From assembly GCF_042432905.1 (NCBI RefSeq), contig NZ_JBHLWI010000010.1, forward strand, positions 1 to 33,423: DNA of 33,423 bases, given 5' to 3'. Made by a program: the position numbers and the translations under genes. The DNA is from Fontibacter flavus (GTDB taxonomy: Bacteria; Bacteroidota; Bacteroidia; Cytophagales; Cyclobacteriaceae). The notes beneath the pieces were generated by a model. The model saw only the letters and a program-made list of their open reading frames with translations, searched no databases and had not been told where the DNA came from. This document shows positions 16,705-25,599 of the stretch, piece by piece (within the stretch, counting starts at the first letter, position 1; every line of letters starts with the position of its first letter).

Positions 16705-18627
16705 TCAATTACCCAAAGTAATCTCTCTTTCTACATATCCTCCTCTTGTGGACAATAGCTTTACCTTGCCTTTGACAGGTTCTTTCTGATTTACTTTTAC
16801 TTTGAAAACCGCCTCTTTGGTTTCTCCCGCTTCGATATAACCAGCATAAATTGTCTTATCGTATGTCTCAGGACCGGTAATCATCACCTTGGCATTTTCA
16901 AAACCTTTAGTGAGCGCCCTATCAAATTCAAGCATCAACCTATCTTCCTGTACAATCTTCACTCTTTTTGCCTGATCTAGGGCTACAGGTAATTTACCTG
17001 TATTCGCATAGGTCACCTTCACTTCATATTCCTCTCCCACTTTTGCCACCTTCACATCCTTGATCTCAATTTGTGGTAGATCCATGGCCATCGCCAAGTT
17101 GAATAAGGACTGCTTTTTGATCCAACCTTCTAATTGCCAAGCAGGTCCGTTTTGAGAGAAAAATTTCGGATGGAATCCTCCGATCTCCACCTCTCCCAAC
17201 TGAGGATGGTCAAATTTCTCCCAATTCTTAAAGCCGTTTGATCCATTCTCTTCATCATCCCATCTCATGGCATCATAATCGTCCATGATACCATCTCCAT
17301 CATAATCTTTCATGGCACCATTGTTCCAGAGTTCATCTCCGTACCAAACAGCACCATAATAAAAATATCCAAAATCTGGACCATGCCCGAAAAGAGGGTT
17401 CGGTTTCAATGGATCACCAGTAAGTCTATTAAACTGACCACGGGTGCTATAAGTCTCATACACATCTCCAGCCCAAGGGTATCCTGTGATACTCATACCT
17501 AAGCTATCATAGTGCTCATATATCAACCTATCCTTCTCAAACATAGACTCAGCTGAAGAAGAAGTGGAAGGAGGCCTCAAGTGCATTGGCACCCTTGTAT
17601 CCAATGAATTCACCACTGAAATATTGGGATGGGTAAGCAACCAGATTACGGTAGAACGGGTCTCGATTTCACTTAATGGATACTCTCCTGCCCCAAACTG
17701 GGTATATCCTCTGCCTGTTTCATCTCTTCCAATATCCGGTCTCCAGTTTTCAGGATAATTCCGGTGAAGATCCAACCCTCCAATACCATCTTCATTAAAT
17801 CTACCATCACCATCATTATCAATCCCTTCAGTATACATTAAGTATTCTCCTTTTCCATCAAAAACCCTCTTCATTAATCTACCAGAAGGATCCCTAGGAT
17901 CTAAAATATAATTGGCTTTTTCCTTTTCATCATCGGTGATGGCTTTTTTCCTCATCATATGGATAATACCATCGCCGTTAAGGTCCTCTTCAGGATCCTC
18001 ATCAAAAAGTCCGTCCCTGTCAACATCATGAGGCCTGACTGTACTTCTATTACGCTGTTCGGAAAATAAATACATGTTGGTGCCATCAGGATTATTCTGA
18101 GGCCTCACATAGATAGTTTTAGTATCTATCAACTTGGTGATATTGGGATCCTTTCCATAATTTTCCAATAAATACTGGGTCAACCACAGAACAGATTCAG
18201 ATGCAGTAACTTCTCCACCATGCCTACCACCTTCAAAATAGGCAGCAGGCTTATCAGTATGCTTGCCGGTTTTTTTATTGGTGATGGTCATCTGAAGAAT
18301 TGGCCTGCCTTCAAAAGACCTGGCAACTTCATAAAGCTCTGTTATTTCTGGGTATTTCTCCGCCCAAACCTGATACCAATGGTACATGACATCAGGTGTA
18401 TGATAAGTATCAAAGGTCAACTTGTCTCCAGGCTCATACTGAACCTCAGGAAACTGCTGCTTTTTAAAAAAAGACTGCCCATGTCTTTCTCCAGATACTG
18501 TATAAAATTTAGCATCATTGTTTTGTTCAGGCCATTTTTTCTGGGGGGCAAAAGAATTTTGCTGACCAAGAGAAACACCTGAAGCAAGCAAAGATATCCC
18601 TGTCAAAAGGAGTAAATTTTTCTTCAT
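16705..18627 (-). CDS. Secreted M14 zinc carboxypeptidase with calcium-loop-like motifs
   Basis: A 640-aa secreted metallopeptidase. The start at 18627 gives a clean signal peptide (MKKNLLLLTGISLLASGVSLG); an upstream ATG at 18705 would precede it with 26 non-signal residues. Zinc ligands H136 and E139 lie in GGRHGGEVTASE and the third, H288, in GLDLHRNYP, the M14 pattern. The gap between E139 and H288 (149 residues) is longer than in carboxypeptidase A and contains two aspartate-rich loops, DVDRDGLFDEDPEEDLNGDG (201-220) and DNDGDGRFNEDG (270-281); a third, DYDGDGIMDDYD, is at 441-452. These look like EF-hand/dockerin-type calcium sites. The last 100 residues (KVAKVGEEYEVKVTYANTGKLPV onwards) look like an immunoglobulin-type beta domain. 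Substrate is unknown. Confidence 0.88.
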   Translation of the reverse strand: MKKNLLLLTGISLLASGVSLGQQNSFAPQKKWPEQNNDAKFYTVSGERHGQSFFKKQQFPEVQYEPGDKLTFDTYHTPDVMYHWYQVWAEKYPEITELYEVARSFEGRPILQMTITNKKTGKHTDKPAAYFEGGRHGGEVTASESVLWLTQYLLENYGKDPNITKLIDTKTIYVRPQNNPDGTNMYLFSEQRNRSTVRPHDVDRDGLFDEDPEEDLNGDGIIHMMRKKAITDDEKEKANYILDPRDPSGRLMKRVFDGKGEYLMYTEGIDNDGDGRFNEDGIGGLDLHRNYPENWRPDIGRDETGRGYTQFGAGEYPLSEIETRSTVIWLLTHPNISVVNSLDTRVPMHLRPPSTSSSAESMFEKDRLIYEHYDSLGMSITGYPWAGDVYETYSTRGQFNRLTGDPLKPNPLFGHGPDFGYFYYGAVWYGDELWNNGAMKDYDGDGIMDDYDAMRWDDEENGSNGFKNWEKFDHPQLGEVEIGGFHPKFFSQNGPAWQLEGWIKKQSLFNLAMAMDLPQIEIKDVKVAKVGEEYEVKVTYANTGKLPVALDQAKRVKIVQEDRLMLEFDRALTKGFENAKVMITGPETYDKTIYAGYIEAGETKEAVFKVKVNQKEPVKGKVKLLSTRGGYVEREITLGN

Positions 18628-18686
18628 GTCGATTAGCTTTGGTTTTGAATAAAAATACGCCACAAGTAAGCATCTTCCTAACCGCT

Positions 18687-18718
18687 CAAAAAAAATCCCC
18701 GACAAAACTTGCCGGGGA
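18687..18718 (-). terminator. Terminator of the small secreted protein gene
   Basis: On the minus strand TCCCCG (18718-18713) pairs with CGGGGA (18701-18696), extended inwards by CAA/TTG, and is followed by nine T. It lies 22 nt beyond the stop of the 162-aa gene and upstream of the M14 gene, so the two minus-strand genes are separate units. Confidence 0.8.
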
Positions 18719-18739
18719 CTTTAAAATCAAACACTTAAA

Positions 18740-19228
18740 CTATTTTTTTATCACCAACTCAAATTCAATGGGGTCATAATTCTGGAATCCCGGTACGGGA
18801 ACAGCGTTTGGCATCTGTCTCAACATATAGCCTACTCTTTCTCTCAGACCTTTATCTACCTCTTCATTCAATATTTCAAATCCTGACAATTTACCTCTGG
18901 CATTGACACTGATAATAACTTTCAGCTCTTCAATTGAGGCGCTTTTTTTGGTCCTAAAAATAAAGGGAACATAACTGTCAACAATTTCCAAAGTATGATC
19001 AGGAAATACCCACGGCGCTATATAAGCATGACTATTGTTTTCGATAGCACCAATTGCAACAGAAAAACCCTCCTCAGAAACCGGCCTTAAAGAAAGCACC
19101 TCTGATTCAATTGATTTTTCTTTAACCAAATTTTCCTCTTCGTCGGTTGTAGAAGCGAATGTCATGTTCTGAACTCCCAGTCCAAAACCCAGTAAGCTGA
19201 CAAAAATAAAAGTAGAAAGCTTTTTCAT
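18740..19228 (-). CDS. Small secreted protein of unknown function
   Basis: Not recognised with certainty. A 162-aa protein with an N-terminal signal peptide (MKKLSTFIFVSLLGFGLG, cleavage probably after TFA around residue 25), an acidic linker, then a beta/alpha segment. The last 60 residues (VIISVNARGKLSGFEILNEEVDKGLRERVGYMLRQMPNAVPVPGF) have the strand-helix-strand rhythm and MP..VP turn seen in TonB C-terminal-like domains of Bacteroidota, but without a membrane anchor it would not be a working TonB. It is a single-gene unit with its own promoter (19249-19280) and terminator. The envelope location is inferred from the signal peptide. Confidence 0.7.
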   Translation of the reverse strand: MKKLSTFIFVSLLGFGLGVQNMTFASTTDEEENLVKEKSIESEVLSLRPVSEEGFSVAIGAIENNSHAYIAPWVFPDHTLEIVDSYVPFIFRTKKSASIEELKVIISVNARGKLSGFEILNEEVDKGLRERVGYMLRQMPNAVPVPGFQNYDPIEFELVIKK

Positions 19229-19248
19229 GATTCAAGAATTTATCTCCT

Positions 19249-19280
19249 CAAATATACACACTTTTATTTTTTATATGCAA
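19249..19280 (-). promoter_or_regulatory. Proximal promoter of the 162-aa gene
   Basis: On the minus strand TTG (19280-19278), 21 nt, TATATTTG (19256-19249), matching the Bacteroidota consensus. The predicted leader is very short, about 14 nt. The TTG lies within the palindrome TGCAAATTTTTGCA (19276-19289). Confidence 0.55.
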
Positions 19281-19311
19281 ATTTTTGCAGTTTAAATTTT
19301 GAAAAGTGCAT

Positions 19312-19336
19312 AAAAAAGTCTTGCCAGCAGCAAGAC
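19312..19336 (-). terminator. Leader hairpin with T-tract upstream of the 162-aa gene
   Basis: On the minus strand GTCTTGC, a TGCTG loop and GCAAGAC form a perfect 7-bp stem followed by six T. A second TATATTTG element (19363-19356) lies just upstream, so the hairpin would stop or attenuate transcripts from that distal start before they reach the gene at 19228. Confidence 0.5.
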
Positions 19337-19535
19337 CCTTTTCAGAATATAAACCCAAATATAACTTTAGAGATTAAAAGTTTTCGTTTCAATAATGATT
19401 GATTCTGAGCACTTTTTCTACTTAATCGATGTTTTATACAAACTATTTAATAAAACACAGAATAAAATAACACAAAGAATCATACAGGCCAAAATAAAAG
19501 CATTTCCACCACTTTTACAAATTGAAAAATTTATT

Positions 19536-19564
19536 TTGGTAATTTTTGAGTATTTTATAATTTG
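19536..19564 (+). promoter_or_regulatory. Promoter-like elements of the Lrp-type gene
   Basis: TTG at 19536-19538 and TATAATTTG at 19556-19564, one base longer than the TAnnTTTG consensus. The predicted leader is about 35 nt. A similar TATAATTTG precedes fhs at 13921-13929. Confidence 0.4.
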
Positions 19565-19606
19565 AAATCGATTTCGTTAACATAGATTCAAAACAACCTT
19601 AAAAAA

Positions 19607-20074
19607 ATGGATAAAATTTTAGATATTGACAATATCGATTTGAAGATCATCTCTTTGTTAAATGATGATGCGAAGACTCCTTATACAGAAATCGCCAAAA
19701 AAGTATTTGTTTCTTCAGGAACTGTACACGTCAGAATGCGGAAACTGGAAGATATGGGGATCGTAAAGAGCGCAACCTTAAATATTGATTTTTCAAAACT
19801 AGGCTATGACATCTCTGCATTCCTTGGTATTTATTTGGAGAAAAGTTCACTCTATGATAATGTCATTGAAAAACTGAAGGAAATATCAGAGGTCATCAAT
19901 GCCTATTATACGACAGGTAATTACAGCATTTTTGCCAAAATCATCTGTAAAGACACCAATCACCTTAGAACTGTTCTAGACAACATTCAAAAAGTGGAGG
20001 GAATTGATAGAACAGAAACACTGATCGTTTTAGAAGAAAGTATCAACAGACCAATTCAGTTTTTTGATAAATAA
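19607..20074 (+). CDS. Lrp/AsnC-family transcriptional regulator
   Basis: A 155-aa DNA-binding regulator. The N-terminal helix-turn-helix (residues about 5-60) reads IDNIDLKIISLLNDDAKTPYTEIAKKVFVSSGTVHVRMRKLEDMGIV, followed by the alpha/beta ligand-binding RAM domain (about 70-150) with AFLGIYLEKSS and YYTTGNYSIFAKIIC. Members usually sense an amino acid or similar small ligand as octamers. It is transcribed alone, ends in a hairpin terminator, and stands 287 bp upstream of the suf operon. Ligand and targets are not evident. The inverted repeat that begins within its stop codon (20073-20092) might bind a protein or fold in the RNA. Confidence 0.92.
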   Translation: MDKILDIDNIDLKIISLLNDDAKTPYTEIAKKVFVSSGTVHVRMRKLEDMGIVKSATLNIDFSKLGYDISAFLGIYLEKSSLYDNVIEKLKEISEVINAYYTTGNYSIFAKIICKDTNHLRTVLDNIQKVEGIDRTETLIVLEESINRPIQFFDK

Positions 20075-20092
20075 CATGACATAAATCATGTT
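20073..20092. repeat. Inverted repeat at the end of the Lrp-type gene
   Basis: AACATGA and TCATGTT are perfect 7-bp arms separated by CATAAA, beginning inside the stop codon. It is followed at 20124-20140 by another palindrome, TTTAGATTAAATCTAAA, and a run of T. Function is not known. Confidence 0.45.
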
Positions 20093-20190
20093 GTATGTGA
20101 TAGTTTTTTAGTAAATAAAATAATTTAGATTAAATCTAAATAAATTTTTTTTATAATTTTACCAAGAAATAATTGACTTATAGATTTAAA

Positions 20191-20217
20191 GCCGATAAAT
20201 CCTTTATCGGCTTTTAT
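20191..20217 (+). terminator. Terminator between the Lrp-type gene and suf operon
   Basis: GCCGATAAA, a TCC loop and TTTATCGGC form a perfect 9-bp stem followed by TTTT. An AAA run precedes it, so it may also act on the minus strand. It isolates the Lrp transcript from sufB. Confidence 0.8.
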
Positions 20218-20317
20218 TTATAGAAACAAACTGTTTTACAGGACATTAACCTACATTTATATCGATAATAATGATTTTTTAAAGTACCTATGAACAATAA
20301 ATTTTACTTTAATGTTG

Positions 20318-20325
20318 TATCTTCG
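20318..20325 (+). promoter_or_regulatory. Possible -7 element of the suf operon
   Basis: TATCTTCG differs from TAnnTTTG by one base and lies 37 nt upstream of the sufB start. No TTG is found at the expected distance, so the call is tentative. Confidence 0.35.
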
Positions 20326-20361
20326 CAGCATAAACTATAATTAGTCTAAATAACTCAACCC

Positions 20362-21807
20362 ATGAGCAAAGACAATCAAATTTTAGAAGAGTTAACCTCC
20401 AAGGAATATGAACACGGCTGGTCAGTCAACCTAGAAGCTGACGAAGCACCAGTTGGGTTAAATGAAGATATTATACGTTGGATTTCTGCCAAGAAGGAAG
20501 AGCCCTCTTGGTTATTGGAGTGGAGACTTAATGCATTTAAGACCTGGTTGCAAATGAAGGAGCCTGAGTGGGCAAATGTAAAATATCCAAAAGTTGATTT
20601 ACAAGCTTTAAAATATTATTCAGCGCCTAAGCAAGCCAAAAAACCAAAAAGTTTGGATGAAATCGATCCTGAATTACTGCAAATCTATGAAAGACTTGGC
20701 ATTTCTTTGAACGAGCAAAAAAGACTTCAAGGAATTGCGGTTGATGCAGTTTTGGACTCTGTATCCGTGGGCACGACTTTTAAAGAAACCCTATCCAAAC
20801 TGGGCATTATTTTCTGTTCTTTCAGTGAAGCTGTTCAGGAACATCCAGAGCTGATTCAAAAATATTTAGGCTCCGTAGTGCCGGTTTCGGACAATTATTA
20901 TGCAGCACTAAATTCAGCAGTATTCTCAGACGGTTCTTTCTGCTACATTCCAAAAGGTGTGAGATGCCCAATGGAGCTTTCCACCTATTTTAGAATCAAT
21001 GCTGCCAATACAGGACAGTTTGAAAGGACACTGATTGTGGCCGAAGAAAGTTCATACGTTTCTTATTTAGAGGGTTGTACAGCACCACAGCGAGATGAAA
21101 ATCAGCTTCACGCAGCAGTAGTTGAAATATATGCTGAGAAAAATGCGGAAGTAAAATATTCAACAGTCCAAAACTGGTTCCCAGGTGACAAAGAAGGTAA
21201 AGGAGGTATTTACAACTTCGTAACCAAAAGAGGGATTTGTGCAGGGGATTATTCTAAAATTTCATGGACACAGGTTGAAACCGGTTCAGCGGTTACCTGG
21301 AAATACCCTTCCTGCATCCTAAAAGGTGATCATTCTATAGGTGAATTCTATTCTGTTGCAGTAACTAATAATTACCAACAAGCCGATACAGGAACCAAAA
21401 TGATCCATATCGGAAAAAACACCAAATCCAGAATTGTTTCTAAGGGTATTTCTGCAGGTCATTCCCAAAACTCTTACAGAGGACAGGTACAGGTGATGAA
21501 GAGGGCGACCAATGCCAGAAACTTCTCACAATGTGACTCCCTATTGATGGGGGATAAATGTGGTGCCCATACTTTCCCATATATAGATATTCAGAACTCC
21601 ACAGCCAAAGTCGAGCATGAAGCTACCACTTCTAAAATCGGAGAAGACCAAATTTTCTATTGCAACCAAAGGGGAATCGCCACAGAAGATGCAGTTGCCT
21701 TGATTGTAAACGGGTACGCGAAAGAAGTATTGAACCAACTTCCAATGGAATTTGCTGTTGAAGCTCAAAAACTACTTGCCCTGACACTTGAAGGAAGTGT
21801 AGGTTAA
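20362..21807 (+). CDS. sufB: Fe-S cluster assembly protein SufB
   Basis: Scaffold subunit of the SufBCD complex, 481 aa, where Fe-S clusters are built in the cytoplasm. The C-terminal beta-helix core carries residues matching those essential in E. coli SufB: C391 (SQCDSLLMGDKCG) and H419/E420 in KVEHEATTSKIGEDQ, with the same 29-residue spacing as C405 and E434. Other family segments include FCYIPKGVRCPMELSTYFRIN and YLEGCTAP. It is the first gene of a seven-gene run, with an AT-rich 287-bp upstream spacer; the predicted promoter is weak by eye. Confidence 0.97.
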   Translation: MSKDNQILEELTSKEYEHGWSVNLEADEAPVGLNEDIIRWISAKKEEPSWLLEWRLNAFKTWLQMKEPEWANVKYPKVDLQALKYYSAPKQAKKPKSLDEIDPELLQIYERLGISLNEQKRLQGIAVDAVLDSVSVGTTFKETLSKLGIIFCSFSEAVQEHPELIQKYLGSVVPVSDNYYAALNSAVFSDGSFCYIPKGVRCPMELSTYFRINAANTGQFERTLIVAEESSYVSYLEGCTAPQRDENQLHAAVVEIYAEKNAEVKYSTVQNWFPGDKEGKGGIYNFVTKRGICAGDYSKISWTQVETGSAVTWKYPSCILKGDHSIGEFYSVAVTNNYQQADTGTKMIHIGKNTKSRIVSKGISAGHSQNSYRGQVQVMKRATNARNFSQCDSLLMGDKCGAHTFPYIDIQNSTAKVEHEATTSKIGEDQIFYCNQRGIATEDAVALIVNGYAKEVLNQLPMEFAVEAQKLLALTLEGSVG

Positions 21808-21858
21808 TTAGATCTTAATTATTCAAATATTGCGAAATTTTAAAATTGACATATTAAA

Positions 21859-22620
21859 ATGCTTACGATAAAAAATCTCCATGCCTCAATCGAGGGAAAT
21901 GAAATCTTAAGAGGGATTAACATGGAAGTAAAAGCAGGCGAAGTGCATGCCATCATGGGACCAAATGGTTCCGGTAAGTCAACTTTAGCATCTGTTTTAG
22001 CCGGAAGGGAAGAATATGAGGTTACTGATGGTGAGGTAATTTTCCAAGGCAAAGACCTTTTGGAACTTTCTCCGGAAGATAGGGCAAGAGAAGGTGTTTT
22101 TCTGGCATTCCAGTACCCAGTGGAAATCCCTGGAGTCAGTACCACAAATTTTCTTAGGACTGCCGTCAATCAGGTAAGGGAATACAGAGGCTTGGAAGCC
22201 CTCGATGCTGTCAAGTTTCTTTCTGTAATGAAAGAAAAAATGAAACTGGTTGAAATTGACCAAAAACTACTGAGCAGATCACTAAATGAGGGTTTCTCAG
22301 GTGGTGAAAAGAAAAGGAATGAGATCTTCCAAATGGCGATGTTGGAGCCTAAATTATCCATCTTGGATGAAACAGACTCTGGATTGGATATTGATGCACT
22401 GAGAATAGTTTCGAATGGTGTCAACAAACTCAAATCCCCTGAGACAGCCACTATTGTTGTGACACACTATCAAAGGTTGTTGGATTATATCGTTCCTGAT
22501 TTTGTGCACGTATTATATAAAGGAAGAATTGTAAAATCGGGCACCAAAGAACTGGCGCTTGAATTGGAAGAAAAAGGATATGATTGGATCAAAGAAGAGG
22601 CTGATGCTGCTTCGGTTTAA
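21859..22620 (+). CDS. sufC: Fe-S assembly ATPase SufC
   Basis: ABC-type ATPase of 253 aa that drives conformational change in the SufB-SufD pair. The Walker A loop GPNGSGKST spans residues 34-42, the signature FSGGEKKRNEI begins at 146, Walker B and the catalytic glutamate are in ILDETDSGLD (D170, E171), and the switch histidine is in VVTHYQRLLDY. No membrane helices are present, as expected for SufC. It follows sufB after 51 nt. Confidence 0.97.
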   Translation: MLTIKNLHASIEGNEILRGINMEVKAGEVHAIMGPNGSGKSTLASVLAGREEYEVTDGEVIFQGKDLLELSPEDRAREGVFLAFQYPVEIPGVSTTNFLRTAVNQVREYRGLEALDAVKFLSVMKEKMKLVEIDQKLLSRSLNEGFSGGEKKRNEIFQMAMLEPKLSILDETDSGLDIDALRIVSNGVNKLKSPETATIVVTHYQRLLDYIVPDFVHVLYKGRIVKSGTKELALELEEKGYDWIKEEADAASV

Positions 22621-22653
22621 TCTTTTCAAGCCTTTTTAAATTGTTTTCTACCC

Positions 22654-23931
22654 ATGACAACATTGACTAAAAATAAAGTAAATGACCTTATAATGAGTCA
22701 AATTCCATCATTTGGCTCTTTCCAAACCTTAAGGGAAGAAGGATTAGCCTTTTTGAAAGAGAAAGGACTCCCCGCCATGAAGGAAGAAGAATATAAATTT
22801 ACTGCCATCAGCAAAAAACTGGAGCAATCCATTTCTGACTTCAGTCCAGCAGGAAAGGTGGTACTTAACGCAGAAACTGTAAAGTCTCACTTATTTGAAG
22901 GATTTGATGGAGACATTATTGTATTCAATAACGGACATTTTGACTCAGAACTTTCTTCATTCCAAGATCAATCTTATGAATTGAATCAACTTTCCGAATC
23001 TTCCCCTGAGAACCTGGGCAAGATAGCCAAAATTGAAAAAGACCCATTTGTAGCCCTCAATACGGCCGCATTTGAAGATGGTATTTATATCAAAGTAGGC
23101 CGCAACAAGCAGGTAGAAAAACCGATTTACCTACTTTTCTTCAATCAGGCTAATCAAGGCCAAATAATCACTCCAAGGATTTTGATAGAGGCTGAAGACA
23201 ATGCTGAAGTAACCTTCTTGGAATCAAGTATTTCTCTTGATGAGGAAGCCTACTTCTGTAATATGGTCACTGAAGTCAAGGTAGCCCAAAATGCCCATGT
23301 GCATTACAATAGGTTACAGCATGAAAATAAGAAAGCAGTCACTGTCAATAATTTCGAAACAGATATACACAGGGATGCCACTTTTACATCCGTAGTGGTC
23401 TCCCTGGAAGGTGATATGCTGAGAAATAACCTGACCTTGAACCTTTTGGATTCAGGTTGCGAGGGTAATATGTATGGACTTTACCTTTTGGATGGCAAGA
23501 CGCATGTTGACAACCACACCAATGTGGACCACACTAAACCTCATGCTGAATCCAATGAACTGTACAAAGGTATTCTTGCCGATAGCTCAAGAGCTGTTTT
23601 CAATGGGAAAATATTTGTTAGGCAAGATGCCCAGAAAACAAATGCTTTTCAGCAAAACAACAATATTCTCCTTTCTGAGAATGCCACCATCAACACAAAA
23701 CCACAATTGGAAATTTGGGCTGATGATGTAAAATGTTCCCACGGATGTACCACAGGTCAATTGGATGAAGAAGCTTTATTCTATCTCCAGGCCAGGGGGA
23801 TTGGAAAAATACAGGCCAAAGGATTGTTGCTTTATGCTTTTGCTGGTGAAGTACTGGAACATATAGCCAACGAAAGCTTCAGAAAACATATTGATGCTTT
23901 GGTACAGACAAGATTAGGTAGCAGCTTCTAA
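22654..23931 (+). CDS. sufD: Fe-S assembly protein SufD
   Basis: Partner of SufB in the SufBC2D scaffold, 425 aa. The C-terminal beta-helix includes NHTNVDHTKPHAESNELYKGIL and the conserved KCSHGCTTGQLDEEALFYLQARG, where H363 corresponds to the functionally important histidine of E. coli SufD (CSHG motif, with C361). The N-terminal helical part is divergent, as is usual. It is required for iron entry into the scaffold in the E. coli system. Confidence 0.95.
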   Translation: MTTLTKNKVNDLIMSQIPSFGSFQTLREEGLAFLKEKGLPAMKEEEYKFTAISKKLEQSISDFSPAGKVVLNAETVKSHLFEGFDGDIIVFNNGHFDSELSSFQDQSYELNQLSESSPENLGKIAKIEKDPFVALNTAAFEDGIYIKVGRNKQVEKPIYLLFFNQANQGQIITPRILIEAEDNAEVTFLESSISLDEEAYFCNMVTEVKVAQNAHVHYNRLQHENKKAVTVNNFETDIHRDATFTSVVVSLEGDMLRNNLTLNLLDSGCEGNMYGLYLLDGKTHVDNHTNVDHTKPHAESNELYKGILADSSRAVFNGKIFVRQDAQKTNAFQQNNNILLSENATINTKPQLEIWADDVKCSHGCTTGQLDEEALFYLQARGIGKIQAKGLLLYAFAGEVLEHIANESFRKHIDALVQTRLGSSF

Positions 23932-23940
23932 ACAGATCAA

Positions 23941-25164
23941 ATGACCTTAAATATTGAAGAAATCAGAGCTTTATTTCCAGTCCTTCATCAGGAGGTCCAT
24001 GGAAAGCCCTTGATTTATTTTGATAATGCTGCCACTACCCAAAAGCCTAACGCTGTACTGGAGGCATTAATGGGATATTATGAAAATGATAATGCCAATA
24101 TACACCGGGGAGCACACACCCTTGCTGACAGAGCGACCAGGTATTTTGAAAAAACCAGAAAATCAATTCAGGATTTCATAAATGCTAAAGAAGAGGCGGA
24201 AATTATTTTCACAAAAGGGACCACTGAAAGCATCAACCTAGTAGCTTCCACATTCGGCCGTAAATTCATCACCAAAGGAGATGAAATCCTCATCTCCACT
24301 ATGGAACACCACTCTAATATTGTGCCATGGCAGATGCTGTGTGAGGAAAAAGAAGCGATGCTGAAAGTAATTCCGATCAATGATGATGGCGAGATCATTT
24401 TTGAAGAATTTGAGAAACTGATTTCTGAAAAAACAAAGCTTATCAGCATCGTGCACGTGTCCAATGCTTTGGGCACGATCAACCCTGTAAAAAACATAAT
24501 TGAGAAAGCAAAATCTGTCGGCGCAAAAGTTTTAGTGGACGGGGCTCAGTCATCAAGTCACCTTGAAATTGATGTTCAAGAGCTGGACTGTGATTTTTTT
24601 GCTTTTTCTGCACACAAACTTTATGGCCCCACAGGTTTAGGAGTTTTGTACGGTAAAAGACAAATCTTGGAAAGTATGCCTCCTTACCAAGGAGGTGGAG
24701 AAATGATCAAAGAAGTGACCTTTCAAAAGACCACTTACAGTGACATTCCTTTCAAATTCGAAGCGGGTACACCTAATATTGCTGATGTGATTGCTTTTCA
24801 AAAATCCCTAGAATTCATTCAGAATTTAGGCAAGTCAAACATCAAAAATCATGAAGATGAACTCCTTTCCTATGCTACAGCGAAAATGAAGGAGATTAAG
24901 GGTTTTATCCCAGTAGGTACTGCGGAACAAAAAGTAAGTGTATTATCCTTCAACATCAATGGCATGCACCCTTTTGATGTAGGAGTCATGTTGGACGCTC
25001 AAGGAATTGCTGTTCGTACAGGCCATCATTGTACACAGCCTTTGATGCAAAGATTCGGACTTGAGGGAACAGTTAGGGCATCATTTTCTGTTTACAATAC
25101 CAAAGCCGAAATTGACCAAATGGTAGCATCTGTTGCCAAAATTGCAAAAATCAAAAATAAATGA
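23941..25164 (+). CDS. sufS: Cysteine desulfurase SufS
   Basis: PLP enzyme of 407 aa, class II cysteine desulfurase, that takes sulfur from cysteine for cluster building. The PLP lysine is K226 in AFSAHKLYGPTG, and the persulfide-carrying cysteine is C364 in RTGHHCTQPLMQRF, the short-loop arrangement typical of SufS rather than IscS. DNAATTQKP near the N terminus and THEHHSNIVPWQ-like TMEHHSNIVPWQ are also characteristic. It begins 9 nt after sufD and overlaps sufE by 4 nt, which fits the need for SufE as sulfur acceptor. Confidence 0.96.
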   Translation: MTLNIEEIRALFPVLHQEVHGKPLIYFDNAATTQKPNAVLEALMGYYENDNANIHRGAHTLADRATRYFEKTRKSIQDFINAKEEAEIIFTKGTTESINLVASTFGRKFITKGDEILISTMEHHSNIVPWQMLCEEKEAMLKVIPINDDGEIIFEEFEKLISEKTKLISIVHVSNALGTINPVKNIIEKAKSVGAKVLVDGAQSSSHLEIDVQELDCDFFAFSAHKLYGPTGLGVLYGKRQILESMPPYQGGGEMIKEVTFQKTTYSDIPFKFEAGTPNIADVIAFQKSLEFIQNLGKSNIKNHEDELLSYATAKMKEIKGFIPVGTAEQKVSVLSFNINGMHPFDVGVMLDAQGIAVRTGHHCTQPLMQRFGLEGTVRASFSVYNTKAEIDQMVASVAKIAKIKNK

Positions 25165-25592
25165 GTAGCGTACAGGAAATACAAAATGAGATCATTGAGG
25201 AATTCAGCATCCTTGGGGATGATAAAGAATCAACGATTTACTATATCATGGAATTAGGGTCTCAGCTTTCTGAATTCCCTGAAAATGAAAAAGTTGATGC
25301 GAACATCATCAAAGGATGCCAATCCAAAGTATGGCTGACCGCTATAGAAAATGGGGAAAAAATCCAATTCCTGGCTGACTCAAATACTGATATTACCAAG
25401 GGTTTGATCAGCTTGTTGATCAGGGTACTTTCAGACCGTAAACCTGAAGAAATCCTTAATACCGATTTATTTTTCATAGAAAAAATTGGAATGGGCAATA
25501 TCATTGGTTCCCAAAGGTCAAATGGACTTAGTGCCATGATCAAACAAATGAAATTATACGCATTGGCTTACCAGACCAAACAAAACGCCTGA
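25161..25592 (+). CDS. sufE: Sulfur acceptor SufE
   Basis: Small 143-aa protein that accepts persulfide sulfur from SufS and hands it to SufB. The key cysteine is C53 in IIKGCQSKVWL, a hallmark of the family. The gene overlaps sufS by 4 nt (ATGA), which would keep the two at matched levels. Confidence 0.95.
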   Translation: MSSVQEIQNEIIEEFSILGDDKESTIYYIMELGSQLSEFPENEKVDANIIKGCQSKVWLTAIENGEKIQFLADSNTDITKGLISLLIRVLSDRKPEEILNTDLFFIEKIGMGNIIGSQRSNGLSAMIKQMKLYALAYQTKQNA

Positions 25593-25599
25593 TAAGATT

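Larger units (their letters stand above)
19229..19606. other. 378-bp divergent spacer between the small secreted gene and the Lrp gene
   Basis: AT-rich and without a convincing coding frame. It holds two minus-strand promoter-like elements, a hairpin with a T-tract on the minus strand, and one plus-strand promoter-like element for the Lrp-type gene (each listed separately). Nothing was recognised between about 19395 and 19530. Confidence 0.6.
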
